A stretch of 64,000 nt of DNA from AC-38 sp033856025 (GCA_033856025.1 JAWVFQ010000029.1:62001-126000); one strand, 5' to 3'. Counted from the stretch's first letter, positions 25,334 to 32,533 are shown. Notes: generated by a model not told the origin, from the letters alone. Numbers and translations: made by a program.

Positions 25334-25956
25334 CGCGCGGACCGGGCAGTGGGGATCGCGGTGCCGCGGCGTCGGTAGTACTCGACCGCGCCGGTCCGCT
25401 CGAGGTCGTCGAGGAGGATCGCTTCGACGTCCAGGTCCAGTTCGATCTCGTTGCTCGCGACCACGCCGCCTCCGGGGATCTCGTCCTGCCAGGAGACCCC
25501 GAAGTCATGGCGGTTGATCCTGGTGCTGGCGGCGAAGCCGATCCGACGCATCTCGCCCTTGTTCTCGTCGCCCTCCCACCAGGGCGTCGTCCACTCCCCC
25601 ATGTAGGCGATGTCGAGCGGGACCGTTCGGGTCACGCCGCGGATCGTCAGGTCGACCTCGCCCTTGAACGCGGTGTCGGCGGTGCGCTCGGTGAAGCGCC
25701 CGCTGAAGGTGATCGTGGGATGGCTCTCGACGTCGAAGAAGTCGGGGCTGCGCAGATGGGCGTCGCGCGCGGACTCGCCGGTCCAGAGCCCGGTGGCGTC
25801 GATCACCCCGTGGAACGTTGCGTCGAGGCAGCGGTCCCAGTCGAGCTCGAGCTGTCCGTGGATGTCCTTGAACAGTCCGCGCACCCAGGTCACCATCATG
25901 TGACGGGCTCGGAACTCGGCCTCGGTGTGCCCAGGTTCGAAGATCCAGGTCGACAT
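25330..25956 (-). CDS. YceI-family isoprenoid-binding-like protein
   Basis: A 208-residue YceI protein: WIFEPGHTEAEFRARHMMVTW at the start (read in two parts, WIFEPGHTEAEF and RARHMMVTW), VIDATGLWTGESARDAHLRS, FFDVESHPTITF and the closing strand NEIELDLDVEAILL. The family forms a lipocalin-like barrel that holds polyprenyl chains, quinones or fatty acids. No signal peptide is seen, unlike E. coli YceI, so it is probably cytoplasmic. The ATG shares one base with the hemerythrin stop (TGATG), which shows translational coupling. Confidence 0.92.
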   Translation of the reverse strand: MSTWIFEPGHTEAEFRARHMMVTWVRGLFKDIHGQLELDWDRCLDATFHGVIDATGLWTGESARDAHLRSPDFFDVESHPTITFSGRFTERTADTAFKGEVDLTIRGVTRTVPLDIAYMGEWTTPWWEGDENKGEMRRIGFAASTRINRHDFGVSWQDEIPGGGVVASNEIELDLDVEAILLDDLERTGAVEYYRRRGTAIPTARSAR

Positions 25957-26474
25957 CAGGCCGCGCCGGCCAGGCGATCGAGGCCGCGAATGGTCGGACC
26001 GGCCTCTCGCTCTTCGTAGTCGAGGTGGTCGAGGAGGTGGGCGTGGAGCTCGCGGAGGCCGTCGACGGCGGCCAGCCGCGCGTCCTCGCCGTTGGTGTCG
26101 GTCAGCGCGCCGGCGGCTGTCTCGACCTGATCGAGCAGGTCGGAGACGCGCCGGTGGTCGGCCTCCAGCTTGTCCACCACGGGGGCGATCGACGGATCTG
26201 CCGCGCGCAGCGCGGGGAGCAGCATGACGTCCTCCGCTCCGTGATGGGAGTGGACGAAGCGGCAGTAGCGCAGGCAGTTGACCTTCAGCTGCCACAGCGG
26301 CCCGCCGGTCTTGAGCTCTCGCAGGACGGTCGCGACCTCCTGGCCCGGAAGCCCCGCCTCCACGTCGGCGGCGAGTCGCTCGACCGTCTTGAGGTCACGG
26401 CGGATCACCGAGTGGACCCACAGCAGCTCCTCGAACATCGCCCGGCCTCGCTGCGTTTCGGGTGGCGCGCTCAT
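25956..26474 (-). CDS. Hemerythrin-domain protein
   Basis: A 172-residue four-helix protein with the hemerythrin ligand set: WVHSVIRRD, FVHSHHGAEDVMLLP, EADHRRV and HAHLLDHLDYEER. This pattern binds a di-iron centre and may sense or carry oxygen, nitric oxide or peroxide. The start is ATG 26474, which overlaps the TGA of the LLM oxidoreductase by four bases. The location between an LLM oxidoreductase and YceI in a tight operon suggests a joint redox or lipid-linked function, possibly protecting the reduced flavin or F420 enzyme from oxygen. Confidence 0.9.
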   Translation of the reverse strand: MSAPPETQRGRAMFEELLWVHSVIRRDLKTVERLAADVEAGLPGQEVATVLRELKTGGPLWQLKVNCLRYCRFVHSHHGAEDVMLLPALRAADPSIAPVVDKLEADHRRVSDLLDQVETAAGALTDTNGEDARLAAVDGLRELHAHLLDHLDYEEREAGPTIRGLDRLAGAA

Positions 26475-27391
26475 CGGCTCTCCGCGACCATCGGCGCCAC
26501 CTCTCGCGAGAACCGCTCGACCTGGCGGGGCGAGGGGTCGACGGGCCAGAACACGACCGTGTCGAAGCCTGCCTGCGCGAAGTCGGTGAGCCTCTCGGCC
26601 CACCACGCGGGTGGCCCGGCGAGCGGGTCTCCGGCCAGGTAGCCGACCGGGAGCTGTCCTTCGGGCGGCGTCCGGCTCTCGCCGATGACGCCCTGCACGT
26701 TGAGGATCCGCCGGATCTGGCCGGGGTCGCGCCCGGCGCCCTCGGCGGCCTCGTCGATCCGCCGGTTGCCGGCTCGCAGCTCATCCATGCTCATCGCGCC
26801 GAACGACGGCAGCCACCCATCGGCCTTGCGCCCGACGAGCCGCAGCATGCGCGGCTTGAAGGCGCCCAGCCAGATCCCCATCGGGTGCACGGGCGCCGGG
26901 CCGGGCCGTGCGCCGGCGAGCCGGTAGTGGCGCCCGTCGAAGGAGACCGAGCGCTCACCGGACCACATGAGCCGGATCACGTCGATCGCCTCGTCCAGCG
27001 CCTCCACGGCGTCCCCGGGGCTGCGTTCAGGGCCACCCATGGCCGCGATCGCACCCGCGCGCTTGGGCTCGGCGAACCCGCCCGCTCCAAGACCGAGCTC
27101 GAAGCGGCCGGCGCTGAGCACGTCGAGCGAGGCGGCCGCCTTGGCCATCACCGCGGGCGGGCGCAGCGGCAGGTTCGCCACATCGGTGAAGAACGAGATG
27201 CGGCGCGTCTCAGCCAGCAGCGTGGCGATCAGCGCGAACGTGTCGAGGAACCGGCCCTGGTAGGGGTGGTCCTGGATGCCGACAAACGCCAGGCCGCCCT
27301 CGTCGGCGACCCGCACCAGCTCTCGGCTGCGCTCCAGCGCGTCCGTGAAGGGCACGACCGCGATCCCGAGCTTCAAGTCGGAGGAGGACAC
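26471..27391 (-). CDS. LLM-class F420-dependent (luciferase-like) oxidoreductase
   Basis: A 306-residue TIM-barrel enzyme of the bacterial luciferase-like monooxygenase family. Landmarks are GIQDHPYQGRFLDTF, FFTDVANLPLRPPAVMAKAAAS, SAGRFELGLGAGGF and GIWLGAFKPRMLRL, then ADGWLPSF. Actinobacterial members mostly use coenzyme F420, some FMN. The start is GTG 27391. It is first in a four-gene operon with hemerythrin, YceI and a small membrane protein, all overlapping. The leader (27392-27420) contains a sequence somewhat like the MarR sites at 30 kb, so regulation by that regulator is possible but weakly supported. Confidence 0.92.
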   Translation of the reverse strand: MSSSDLKLGIAVVPFTDALERSRELVRVADEGGLAFVGIQDHPYQGRFLDTFALIATLLAETRRISFFTDVANLPLRPPAVMAKAAASLDVLSAGRFELGLGAGGFAEPKRAGAIAAMGGPERSPGDAVEALDEAIDVIRLMWSGERSVSFDGRHYRLAGARPGPAPVHPMGIWLGAFKPRMLRLVGRKADGWLPSFGAMSMDELRAGNRRIDEAAEGAGRDPGQIRRILNVQGVIGESRTPPEGQLPVGYLAGDPLAGPPAWWAERLTDFAQAGFDTVVFWPVDPSPRQVERFSREVAPMVAESR

Positions 27392-27459
27392 GCCGTCAAT
27401 ATACTTGAGCGCGCAAAGATCTCCGCACCCGTGGGACGAGTCCTTACCGCCTTAACCGC

Positions 27460-27487
27460 GAGCGACCGCCTCGAGGGGCGGTCGCTC
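27460..27487 (-). terminator. 11-bp hairpin terminator
   Basis: A perfect 11-bp stem, GAGCGACCGCC with GGCGGTCGCTC, around a 6-base loop. It lies 24 bases after the stop of the minus-strand secreted repeat gene and before the LLM gene start. It is symmetrical enough to act on either strand. Confidence 0.65.
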
Positions 27488-27511
27488 CGGCTGCGTCGGT
27501 GTCCTCCGCGG

Positions 27512-27826
27512 TTAGCGGTGGTTGGGGCCGTCGTCGGTGCCGCGGCCGTGCCGGCGATGTCCGGGACGGTCATCGGTTCCCCGGGCGTGGCGGCGGTGTC
27601 CGGGGGCATCGTCGCGCCCGCGCCCGCGGCGTGCCTCGCGAACCTTCATCCGATCGTCGGTTCCGCTGTGCCGCACGTGGCCGGCGGGGTCGTCGGCGCC
27701 GCGTCCCTGGCGAACGTCGCCGGCCGGGTCGTCGGCTCCGTGCTTCGCGGTGGCCATGCTGGCTGTGCCGCCGATGCCGGCGACCGTGAGGGCGGTTATG
27801 AGTAGGGCGGTCATGCGCTTGCGCAT
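27512..27826 (-). CDS. Secreted peptide with 13-residue Asp/His/Arg repeats
   Basis: A 104-residue protein with a signal peptide (MTALLITALTVAGIGG to MATA) preceded by a good ribosome binding site (AGAAAGGAA). The mature part is about six imperfect 13-residue repeats of the form G-T/A-D-D-x-P-G-H-x-R-H-x-R, for example GTDDRPGHRRHGR and GADDPAGHVRHS. There are no Cys. The Asp pairs and His could bind metal, but nothing proves it. It follows the LuxR-type kinase/regulator pair on the same strand after 82 bp and has its own terminator, so it may be a target or partner of that system. I know no named family. Confidence 0.8.
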   Translation of the reverse strand: MRKRMTALLITALTVAGIGGTASMATAKHGADDPAGDVRQGRGADDPAGHVRHSGTDDRMKVREARRGRGRDDAPGHRRHARGTDDRPGHRRHGRGTDDGPNHR

Positions 27827-27845
27827 GTGCGTTCCTTTCTGGAGG

Positions 27846-27869
27846 GTGACAGCCCGGCCACGGTGTCAC
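27846..27869. promoter_or_regulatory. Inverted repeat upstream of the secreted repeat gene
   Basis: GTGACA and TGTCAC, perfect 6-bp arms 12 bases apart, located 20-43 bases before the ATG at 27826 in the gap after the response regulator. It is a candidate binding site for the adjacent NarL-type regulator. Confidence 0.35.
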
Positions 27870-27908
27870 GGAGGCAGTCCCGATCTCCATTGGACCTTGG
27901 TCGCAGCG

Positions 27909-28544
27909 CTAGGGGGACCGGCCCGCCCCGAGCCCGTGACGCTGCGCCCACAGCGCCGCCTGGGTGCGGTCCGTCACGTCGAGCTGTCGGAAGATTCGAG
28001 TCAGATGCGCCTTGACGGTCTTGTCGCTGATTTCCAGGCGGAGCGCGATCAGCTTGTTCGGGAGTCCCCGGACCAGCAGATCCAGCACCTCGCGTTCTCG
28101 GTCGGAGAGCGCCTCCAGGGGATCGGGCTCGGCGTGGGCGTCGAGGATCGTGCGCGCCGCTCGCGGGTCGAGCGGAGCCTCGTCGCGAGCCGCGGATCGG
28201 ATTCCCTCGGCGACCGCGGTCGAGGATGCGTCCTTGAGGAGGTAGCCGCGAGCTCCGGCGTCCATCGCGCCCAGGATGCGCGAACGGTCGGAGAAGGACG
28301 TGAGCACGAGGACGGCTGTGTCCGGAAGCTCCTCTGTGATCCGGCGAGTGGCCTCGATGCCGTCGACACGGGGCATGTCGAGGTCCATCAGCACGACGTC
28401 GGGAGAGGTGTCCCGCGCGCGTTGCACCGCCTCCTCGCCGTCGGCGACCGCGCCGACGACCTCCATGTCATCGAATCCCGCGATGAGCCGGCTGAGGCCG
28501 TCGCGGATGACGCCGTGGTCGTCGGCGATGAGCACCCGAATCAT
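27909..28544 (-). CDS. NarL/LuxR-family response regulator
   Basis: A 211-residue regulator. The receiver has the acidic pair in IADDHGVIRDGL, the phosphoacceptor in VVLMDLDMPRVDG, and GYLLKDASS with the conserved Lys. The LuxR helix-turn-helix (about 143-205) has LSDREREVLDLLVRGLPNK and ISDKTVKAHLTRIF. Its start overlaps the stop of the histidine kinase by four bases, so it is the cognate regulator. The secreted repeat gene downstream is a plausible target. Confidence 0.94.
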   Translation of the reverse strand: MIRVLIADDHGVIRDGLSRLIAGFDDMEVVGAVADGEEAVQRARDTSPDVVLMDLDMPRVDGIEATRRITEELPDTAVLVLTSFSDRSRILGAMDAGARGYLLKDASSTAVAEGIRSAARDEAPLDPRAARTILDAHAEPDPLEALSDREREVLDLLVRGLPNKLIALRLEISDKTVKAHLTRIFRQLDVTDRTQAALWAQRHGLGAGRSP

Positions 28545-29893
28545 CGCGCGGCCAGCTCCAGCGCGACGGTAGTGCCGCCACCGGGCCGCGACCGGACGAC
28601 GAACGTGCCGCCCGCCTGGCGGACGAGCTCCTCCAACAGGCTCAGGCCCACGTGACCCTCCGCTCCGCGGCGCTCGCGTTCAGCCGGCTCGAACCCGCGG
28701 CCGTCGTCTTGGATGACGGCATGGACCATGTCCGGCGCCCGGCGCACGACCTCGATGCGAACCGACGTCGCATCGGCATGCGCCTGCACGTTGCGGACGG
28801 CCTCGCGTGCGACGCGGTACACGAGGGCGTCTTGCCCGGAGCCGTTCGTGGCACCCTGGTCGAGCCGCAGCTCGGTCGTGATGCCCTCGGCCGCCAGCGG
28901 ACTCAGCAGGTCGCTCAACGCCGCCTCCAGCCCGGCGGATTCGAGGCTGGGCGGATGTATCTCCACGAGGAGTGAGCGCAGGTCGCGCACTCCTTGGCGC
29001 AGGCGGGCGATGGCCTCGCGAAGCGCCGATGCGTCCTGGACGGCACCACGGCGATCTGCCTGCTCGGCCAGCGGCGCGAGGCCGAACGCGATCCCGGCCA
29101 GGTCCTGGACGACGCCGTCGTGAAGGCCCGCCGCGATTCTCCCCCGCTCTTGCGTGGAGGACTCGATCGCGCTGGTGAGCAGACGCTCCCGCTCGTGGTG
29201 GCCTCGCTGCAGCCGCCCGGCCATCGACCACGCCAGGGGCACCTGGAAAAGCAGGAGAACGAGCAGGCCACCCAGCAGCGAAGGGGCGAGCGCGCGCAGC
29301 TGGCGCTCCGCGCTGGCGCTCACCGACCCGAAGCGCTGGTAGATCTCGAACAGGACCGGCGTTCCGTTCGGGGTGCGGATCACCGTGTGGGCCTCAAGCA
29401 GCTTGCCGTACTGTCGCTCGTACCGGTTCTCGGGCTTGGAGAGGTCGCTGAGCTGGGCATCGGCGCCGCCCCGGTCGCGAAGGATGAGCCGGTCGTCCTT
29501 GGCAAGATCGAAGTGCTTTCCGATGAGCGCCGGCTCGTCCGAGTAGAGGATCGTCCCACGCGACGACCAGATCTTCACACGCACCACGGAGTCGTCCAGG
29601 ATCTGGCCGCGCACAACGCCATTCAGACGGGCGAGCGCCCGCGGATCTCGCCGCAACACGGCGTCGGTAAGACCCGCCGACTCGATCAGACGGCCCTCCA
29701 CCTGGACCTGGTCGCGAGTGTTGCGCTCGGCCTCCTTGATCGTCACCGAGCGCAGAGCGAAGAAACCGCCCACCACCACGACCGCGATGGCGGCCAGGCT
29801 GCCGAGCACGAATCGCGCCACCGCCGAGATAGCGCTCCGCGGTTCACGCGATCGCTGGCTCGAGATATCCGCGTCAGGCCTGCCGAGCACCAT
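28541..29893 (-). CDS. Membrane sensor histidine kinase (HisKA_3/NarX type)
   Basis: A 450-residue kinase with two transmembrane segments (about 26-48, VARFVLGSLAAIAVVVVGGF, and about 205-227) around an extracellular sensor of about 155 residues. The dimerisation box RIAAGLHDGVVQDLAGIAF holds the phosphorylated His. The ATPase part has AREAVRNVQAHADA, DDGRGFEP and GHVGLSLLEELV. The kinase starts at ATG 29893 and is the first gene of the kinase/regulator pair. The sensor resembles single-Cache or CHASE-like folds only loosely, so the signal is unknown. Confidence 0.93.
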   Translation of the reverse strand: MVLGRPDADISSQRSREPRSAISAVARFVLGSLAAIAVVVVGGFFALRSVTIKEAERNTRDQVQVEGRLIESAGLTDAVLRRDPRALARLNGVVRGQILDDSVVRVKIWSSRGTILYSDEPALIGKHFDLAKDDRLILRDRGGADAQLSDLSKPENRYERQYGKLLEAHTVIRTPNGTPVLFEIYQRFGSVSASAERQLRALAPSLLGGLLVLLLFQVPLAWSMAGRLQRGHHERERLLTSAIESSTQERGRIAAGLHDGVVQDLAGIAFGLAPLAEQADRRGAVQDASALREAIARLRQGVRDLRSLLVEIHPPSLESAGLEAALSDLLSPLAAEGITTELRLDQGATNGSGQDALVYRVAREAVRNVQAHADATSVRIEVVRRAPDMVHAVIQDDGRGFEPAERERRGAEGHVGLSLLEELVRQAGGTFVVRSRPGGGTTVALELAAR

Positions 29894-30011
29894 CCGACCA
29901 AGCTAGCGCGGGTCTTCGGCCGGCTCGACATGCGTAACGCCGGGGCGTAGAGGAGCCGCTCTCGTCCCACTCCATGCGGCCTGAGACGGGTGGCTCGTCG
30001 GGCGCCGCGAC

Positions 30012-30030
30012 AATATATGCTTGACGCAGA
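30012..30030. promoter_or_regulatory. MarR-type operator, site A
   Basis: AATATATGCTTGACGCAGA: half-sites TATGC and GCAGA spaced by TTGAC, nearly the same as sites B and C (TATGC-N5-GCATA). It lies 56 bases upstream of the marR-like start, where it could mediate autoregulation. Confidence 0.6.
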
Positions 30031-30075
30031 GACCGCCGACGAGGGGAGCTCTGTTCATGAACACCGGGCAGCGGC

Positions 30076-30132
30076 ACCGAAGCGCATGACAGAGACACCC
30101 CACGACGTGAACGTGATCGGGGCCTTCGCGCT
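30076..30132 (+). repeat. Direct repeat, copy 1 (start region of marR-like gene)
   Basis: About 57 bases around and after the marR-like ATG recur at 31504-31560 with only a few differences; in the first 45 coding bases two changes occur and both are synonymous. The copies flank a 1.4-kb segment. Confidence 0.85.
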
Positions 30133-30610
30133 GGCCACCGCCGACGGGATGCTTGACCTCGGTCCCGCTGTGAGCTCGGCGGCGCTGGTCGTGCTCGGGC
30201 AGGCCGAGGCAGGCCGGACGATCAACTCCATCGCCCGCGCCCTCCGGGTCAGCCAGTCGCGCGCCGTGCGCATCGCCGACGAGCTGGAGGAGACGGGCAT
30301 GGCTCGCCGTGTGCCCATGGCCGAGGACCGCCGGGTCGTCCATCTGCGCCTGACGCGCCGGGGCAGGGCCGCCGCGGCGCGCGTCCAGCTGGCGCGCAAG
30401 GGTGTCCTCGAGGGCGCCCTCGGACACCTGTCGGAGGCGGAGGTTCGGCAGCTGTCCCGCCTGGCCGCCAAGGTGCTGCGCTCGACCACGACGGGGCACG
30501 ACCACGCGGAGGCCATCTGCCGCCTGTGCGATGCCGACGGTTGCGGCCACTTCGACGGACGCTGTCCCGTCACGGCCGGTGCGGACGCGCGCGAACCCAC
30601 CGCGCAGTGA
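30086..30610 (+). CDS. MarR-family transcriptional regulator with Cys-rich tail
   Basis: A 174-residue regulator. The winged helix-turn-helix spans about residues 40-110: SIARALRVSQSRAVRIADELEE (in two parts, SIARALRVSQ and SRAVRIADELEE), then the wing MAEDRRVVHLRLTRRG. The C-terminus has four closely spaced Cys with a His (CRLCDADGCGHFDGRCPV), a possible zinc or redox site. ATG 30086 is chosen because the duplicated copy at 31514 begins at the same codon. Sites A and B flank the gene, so it probably represses itself and the VOC gene downstream. Confidence 0.88.
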   Translation: MTETPHDVNVIGAFALATADGMLDLGPAVSSAALVVLGQAEAGRTINSIARALRVSQSRAVRIADELEETGMARRVPMAEDRRVVHLRLTRRGRAAAARVQLARKGVLEGALGHLSEAEVRQLSRLAAKVLRSTTTGHDHAEAICRLCDADGCGHFDGRCPVTAGADAREPTAQ

Positions 30611-30623
30611 GCCCCGAAAGCCA

Positions 30624-30642
30624 AATATGCGTGGCGCATATT
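30624..30642. promoter_or_regulatory. MarR-type operator, site B (perfect palindrome)
   Basis: AATATGCGTGGCGCATATT has perfect 8-bp arms around TGG. It sits between the marR-like gene and the VOC gene, 17 bases before the VOC ATG. It is the most symmetrical of three related sites and probably represses the VOC gene. Confidence 0.75.
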
Positions 30643-30659
30643 CTTGCTAGTCTGCGCGC

Positions 30660-31025
30660 ATGGCCAACGTGACCGCCGTCGACTACGTCGGCATCTCCGT
30701 TCGTGACCTCGAGGCAGCCAAGCGGTGGTACGCGATGGTGCTCGGTTTCGACTCCGACTATGCGTGGGGCGAGTTCGGCGCCGAGTTCCAGGTCGGTGGC
30801 ACGACGGTCGCGCTCATGCAGATGGACAAGATCGGCAGCGAGCACACGCCCAACGCGACGGCGCTCGCGCTGCACGTCGAGGACGTAGCCGTCGAGCGCG
30901 CACGGCTCGAGGGGGAGGGCGTGACGTTCCAGGACCAATTCGATTCGAGCGTCTGCCACCAGGCCGTGTTCCACGATCCCGATGGCAACGTGTTGGTCCT
31001 GCACCACCGCTACGCGCCCCGCTAG
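30660..31025 (+). CDS. VOC-superfamily (glyoxalase-like) protein
   Basis: A 121-residue single VOC domain: VDYVGISVRDLEAAKRWYAMVLGF at the start in two parts (VDYVGISVRDLEAAK, RWYAMVLGF), ALHVEDVAVERARLEG in the middle and VFHDPDGNVLVLHHR at the end. In true glyoxalase I the first metal ligand is His where this has Tyr (VDYV), and the last Glu position is Val, so the metal site is altered and the reaction is unknown. It begins 17 bases after the palindromic MarR site and ends four bases into the convergent SnoaL-like gene. Regulation by the MarR protein is likely. Confidence 0.85.
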   Translation: MANVTAVDYVGISVRDLEAAKRWYAMVLGFDSDYAWGEFGAEFQVGGTTVALMQMDKIGSEHTPNATALALHVEDVAVERARLEGEGVTFQDQFDSSVCHQAVFHDPDGNVLVLHHRYAPR

Positions 31026-31420
31026 GCGGGCTTACCCGAGCCGCCGCAGGCGAGGCCAGATCTCCGACGACGCAGGTGGGTCGCGTGCCCGGCAGCGACC
31101 AGGCCGTTCCGAAACGCCAGCACCTCGCTGACCATGGTGCCCAGCTGATCGCGGTAGTGCAGCACGAGCGTCTCGACGCCCACGTACACCCCAAGCAGCT
31201 CGAAGTGGAGGTCTGGGCTGCCTTCGAGCGCGCATGTCCAATAGCTGCGCAGGGCGTGCTTGCCGTGGACCGTGCCGCCGCTCTCCGGAACGAGCCGCGC
31301 AGCGGTGGGCGACGTGAAGACGACGTCGTCCGCGAAGTGGCTCAGGACGGCCTCGATGTCGCGCGCGTTCCAGGCCTTGACCCACTGGTCTGCGAATGCG
31401 ACGGGGTTAGGTGTCTTCAC
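31022..31420 (-). CDS. SnoaL-like / NTF2-fold protein
   Basis: A 132-residue protein of the NTF2-like fold: FADQWVKAWNARDIEAVLSHFADDVVFTSPTA in pieces (QWVKAWNARDIEAVLSHF, ADDVVFTSPTA), GTVHGKHALRSYWTCAL and HYRDQLGTMVSEVLAF. Small members act as cyclases, isomerases or hydrolases on polycyclic or lipid substrates, or only as binding proteins. No catalytic set can be assigned. It converges on the VOC gene with four bases of overlap. Its ATG at 31420 faces operator C at 31455, so the MarR protein may control it too. The Arg-rich C-terminal tail is unusual. Confidence 0.8.
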   Translation of the reverse strand: MKTPNPVAFADQWVKAWNARDIEAVLSHFADDVVFTSPTAARLVPESGGTVHGKHALRSYWTCALEGSPDLHFELLGVYVGVETLVLHYRDQLGTMVSEVLAFRNGLVAAGHATHLRRRRSGLACGGSGKPA

Positions 31421-31454
31421 GGTTCAGAGCGGTCTCGTCCTTCGGCGTCAGGAG

Positions 31455-31473
31455 AATATATGCTTGACGCATA
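31455..31473. promoter_or_regulatory. MarR-type operator, site C
   Basis: AATATATGCTTGACGCATA contains perfect TATGC/GCATA half-sites spaced by TTGAC. It is almost identical to site A and lies between the minus-strand SnoaL-like start and the decayed marR copy, 35 bases from the former. Confidence 0.6.
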
Positions 31474-31503
31474 GATCTCCCGACCTGGCGGAGCGCCGGT
31501 GCT

Positions 31504-31560
31504 ACCGAACCGCATGACAGAGACACCTCACGACGTGAACGTCATCGGGGCCTTCGCGCC
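31504..31560 (+). repeat. Direct repeat, copy 2 (decayed marR start region)
   Basis: The partner of 30076-30132. It is preceded by operator C as copy 1 is preceded by operator A, so the duplication included the control region, although the sequence between operator and start has diverged. Confidence 0.85.
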
Positions 31561-31591
31561 GGATGAGCTCCGCGCGCCGAAGGGGTCGTAG
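31514..31591 (+). pseudogene. Truncated duplicate of the MarR-family gene
   Basis: The first 15 codons (MTETPHDVNVIGAFA) are identical in protein to the intact regulator at 30086. The frame then runs into unrelated codons and ends at TAG 31589, giving 25 residues with no DNA-binding domain. With operator C in front it looks like the residue of a tandem duplication and deletion. It may still be transcribed and could serve as leader for the gene at 31597, six bases downstream. Confidence 0.75.
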
Positions 31592-31596
31592 TAGGT

Positions 31597-31905
31597 ATGC
31601 AGACACCTGAGGACGAGCGGGTTTCGATCCGTCTTGCGGTCTCGGACGACCACCGGGCCCTGATCCAGCTGGCCGAGCTCGACAGTGGCAAGCCACCCCT
31701 TCGGCCCGCCCTCGTGGCTGACGTGAACGGCGAGATCGTCGCCGCTCTGTCGCTGCGTGGCGGCAGGCCTCTCGGCGATCCCTTCCGGCCGACCGCGGCG
31801 ATCGTGGAGCTCCTCGAGCTGCGTCGCCGGCAGCTCACGGCGGCTCCGGAAGCAAAGGGGGTCACGAGCCAGGCGATCACCTTCTGGCGGCGTCTCCGTG
31901 CTTAG
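31597..31905 (+). CDS. Small conserved-type hypothetical protein
   Basis: A 102-residue protein. It has the pattern I have seen in many actinobacterial hypotheticals: VSIRLAVSDDHRALIQLAELD, then PALVADVNGEIVAALSL and DPFRPTAAIVELLELRRRQL. The first half looks like an N-terminal GNAT acetyltransferase fragment (the PALVAEVDG-type strand), but no acetyl-CoA-binding motif follows, so it is not a full enzyme. It starts six bases after the decayed marR fragment and may be read from the same promoter, under operator C. The function is unknown. Confidence 0.7.
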   Translation: MQTPEDERVSIRLAVSDDHRALIQLAELDSGKPPLRPALVADVNGEIVAALSLRGGRPLGDPFRPTAAIVELLELRRRQLTAAPEAKGVTSQAITFWRRLRA

Positions 31906-31918
31906 CGCTCGCCGCCGC

Positions 31919-32314
31919 TCAGGCGTCTCGGGCTGACGGGCGCCGGCTCTGCTCCAATGCCTCGAGGCGGGCGTTCGCCCGTCGGAGCTCGGCCAGCACC
32001 TCGTGCTCGAAGGCGCGCTCGCGCGCCGCCTCGGGCCGCTCGTCGTCCCGGACGAACAGCGACGCCACGGCCGCTGTCGTCACCGCCAGGACGACGAACC
32101 CCAGCAGCATGAGCAGGGCCGACACCGCCTTCCCCGCCGTGGTCGAGGGTGCGTTCCCGGCGAACCCGATGGTGGTGACGAGCGAGAGCGCCCACCACAG
32201 GCCCTCCCAGTAGGACCCCACCGCGTCGGTCTCCAGAGCCGCGAACCCCCCGCCCGCGAGAATGGTCACGAGCAGGGCGCCGGGCAGGAGATATCTCAGC
32301 GAGCGCCGCGACAA
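31919..32314 (-). CDS. Two-helix potassium channel protein
   Basis: A 131-residue channel subunit. TM1 (LLPGALLVTILAGGGFAALE), pore helix and selectivity filter (WWALSLVTTIGFAGNAPST) and TM2 (ALLMLLGFVVLAVTTAAVASLF) are in KcsA order. The filter TIGFAG corresponds to the canonical TVGYG with Ile, Phe and an extra Ala. A short coiled coil (EHEVLAELRRANARLEALEQ) follows and may drive tetramerisation; there is no RCK or cyclic-nucleotide domain. The start TTG 32314 is the only start that keeps TM1 whole. It converges on the small gene at 31597. Confidence 0.85.
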   Translation of the reverse strand: MSRRSLRYLLPGALLVTILAGGGFAALETDAVGSYWEGLWWALSLVTTIGFAGNAPSTTAGKAVSALLMLLGFVVLAVTTAAVASLFVRDDERPEAARERAFEHEVLAELRRANARLEALEQSRRPSARDA

Positions 32315-32395
32315 CGTGCCCAGATCTCAGAGCGTCGGGTACTCGCAGCGCGTTCGCTCATCCAGCGCAGCCGCGGATGGGCTTCGGGACGTTCT

Positions 32396-32505
32396 TGGAC
32401 ATTGGCGCAGGATCTCGCGCGAGCGACCGTGTGTCTTCACCGCCAGCACGACTCCTGCGCTCCCGCGGGTGGTAACCGCGACACCCCAGGTAGCTGCAAT
32501 GTCGG
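32396..32505. repeat. Repeated upstream element, copy 1
   Basis: About 105 bases align with 44274-44378. Starting at GATC (32411 and 44288), 36 of 45 bases match without gaps; a GGACA lies 9 bases before in both; downstream both have a GGGTGG-like block, a C-run and TAGCTG(C/G)AA. Copy 1 lies 30-140 bases upstream of the gene at 32534. It may be a promoter, a leader RNA or a decayed gene start. Confidence 0.6.
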
Positions 32506-32533
32506 GCGGTCCTCCAGCGGGCACCATGCTCGG

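Noticed and set aside
27392..27420. A fourth MarR-like site before the LLM oxidoreductase (AATATACTTGAGCGCGCA)
   Set aside because: The half-sites are incomplete and the spacing differs; the likeness may only be an AT-rich promoter.
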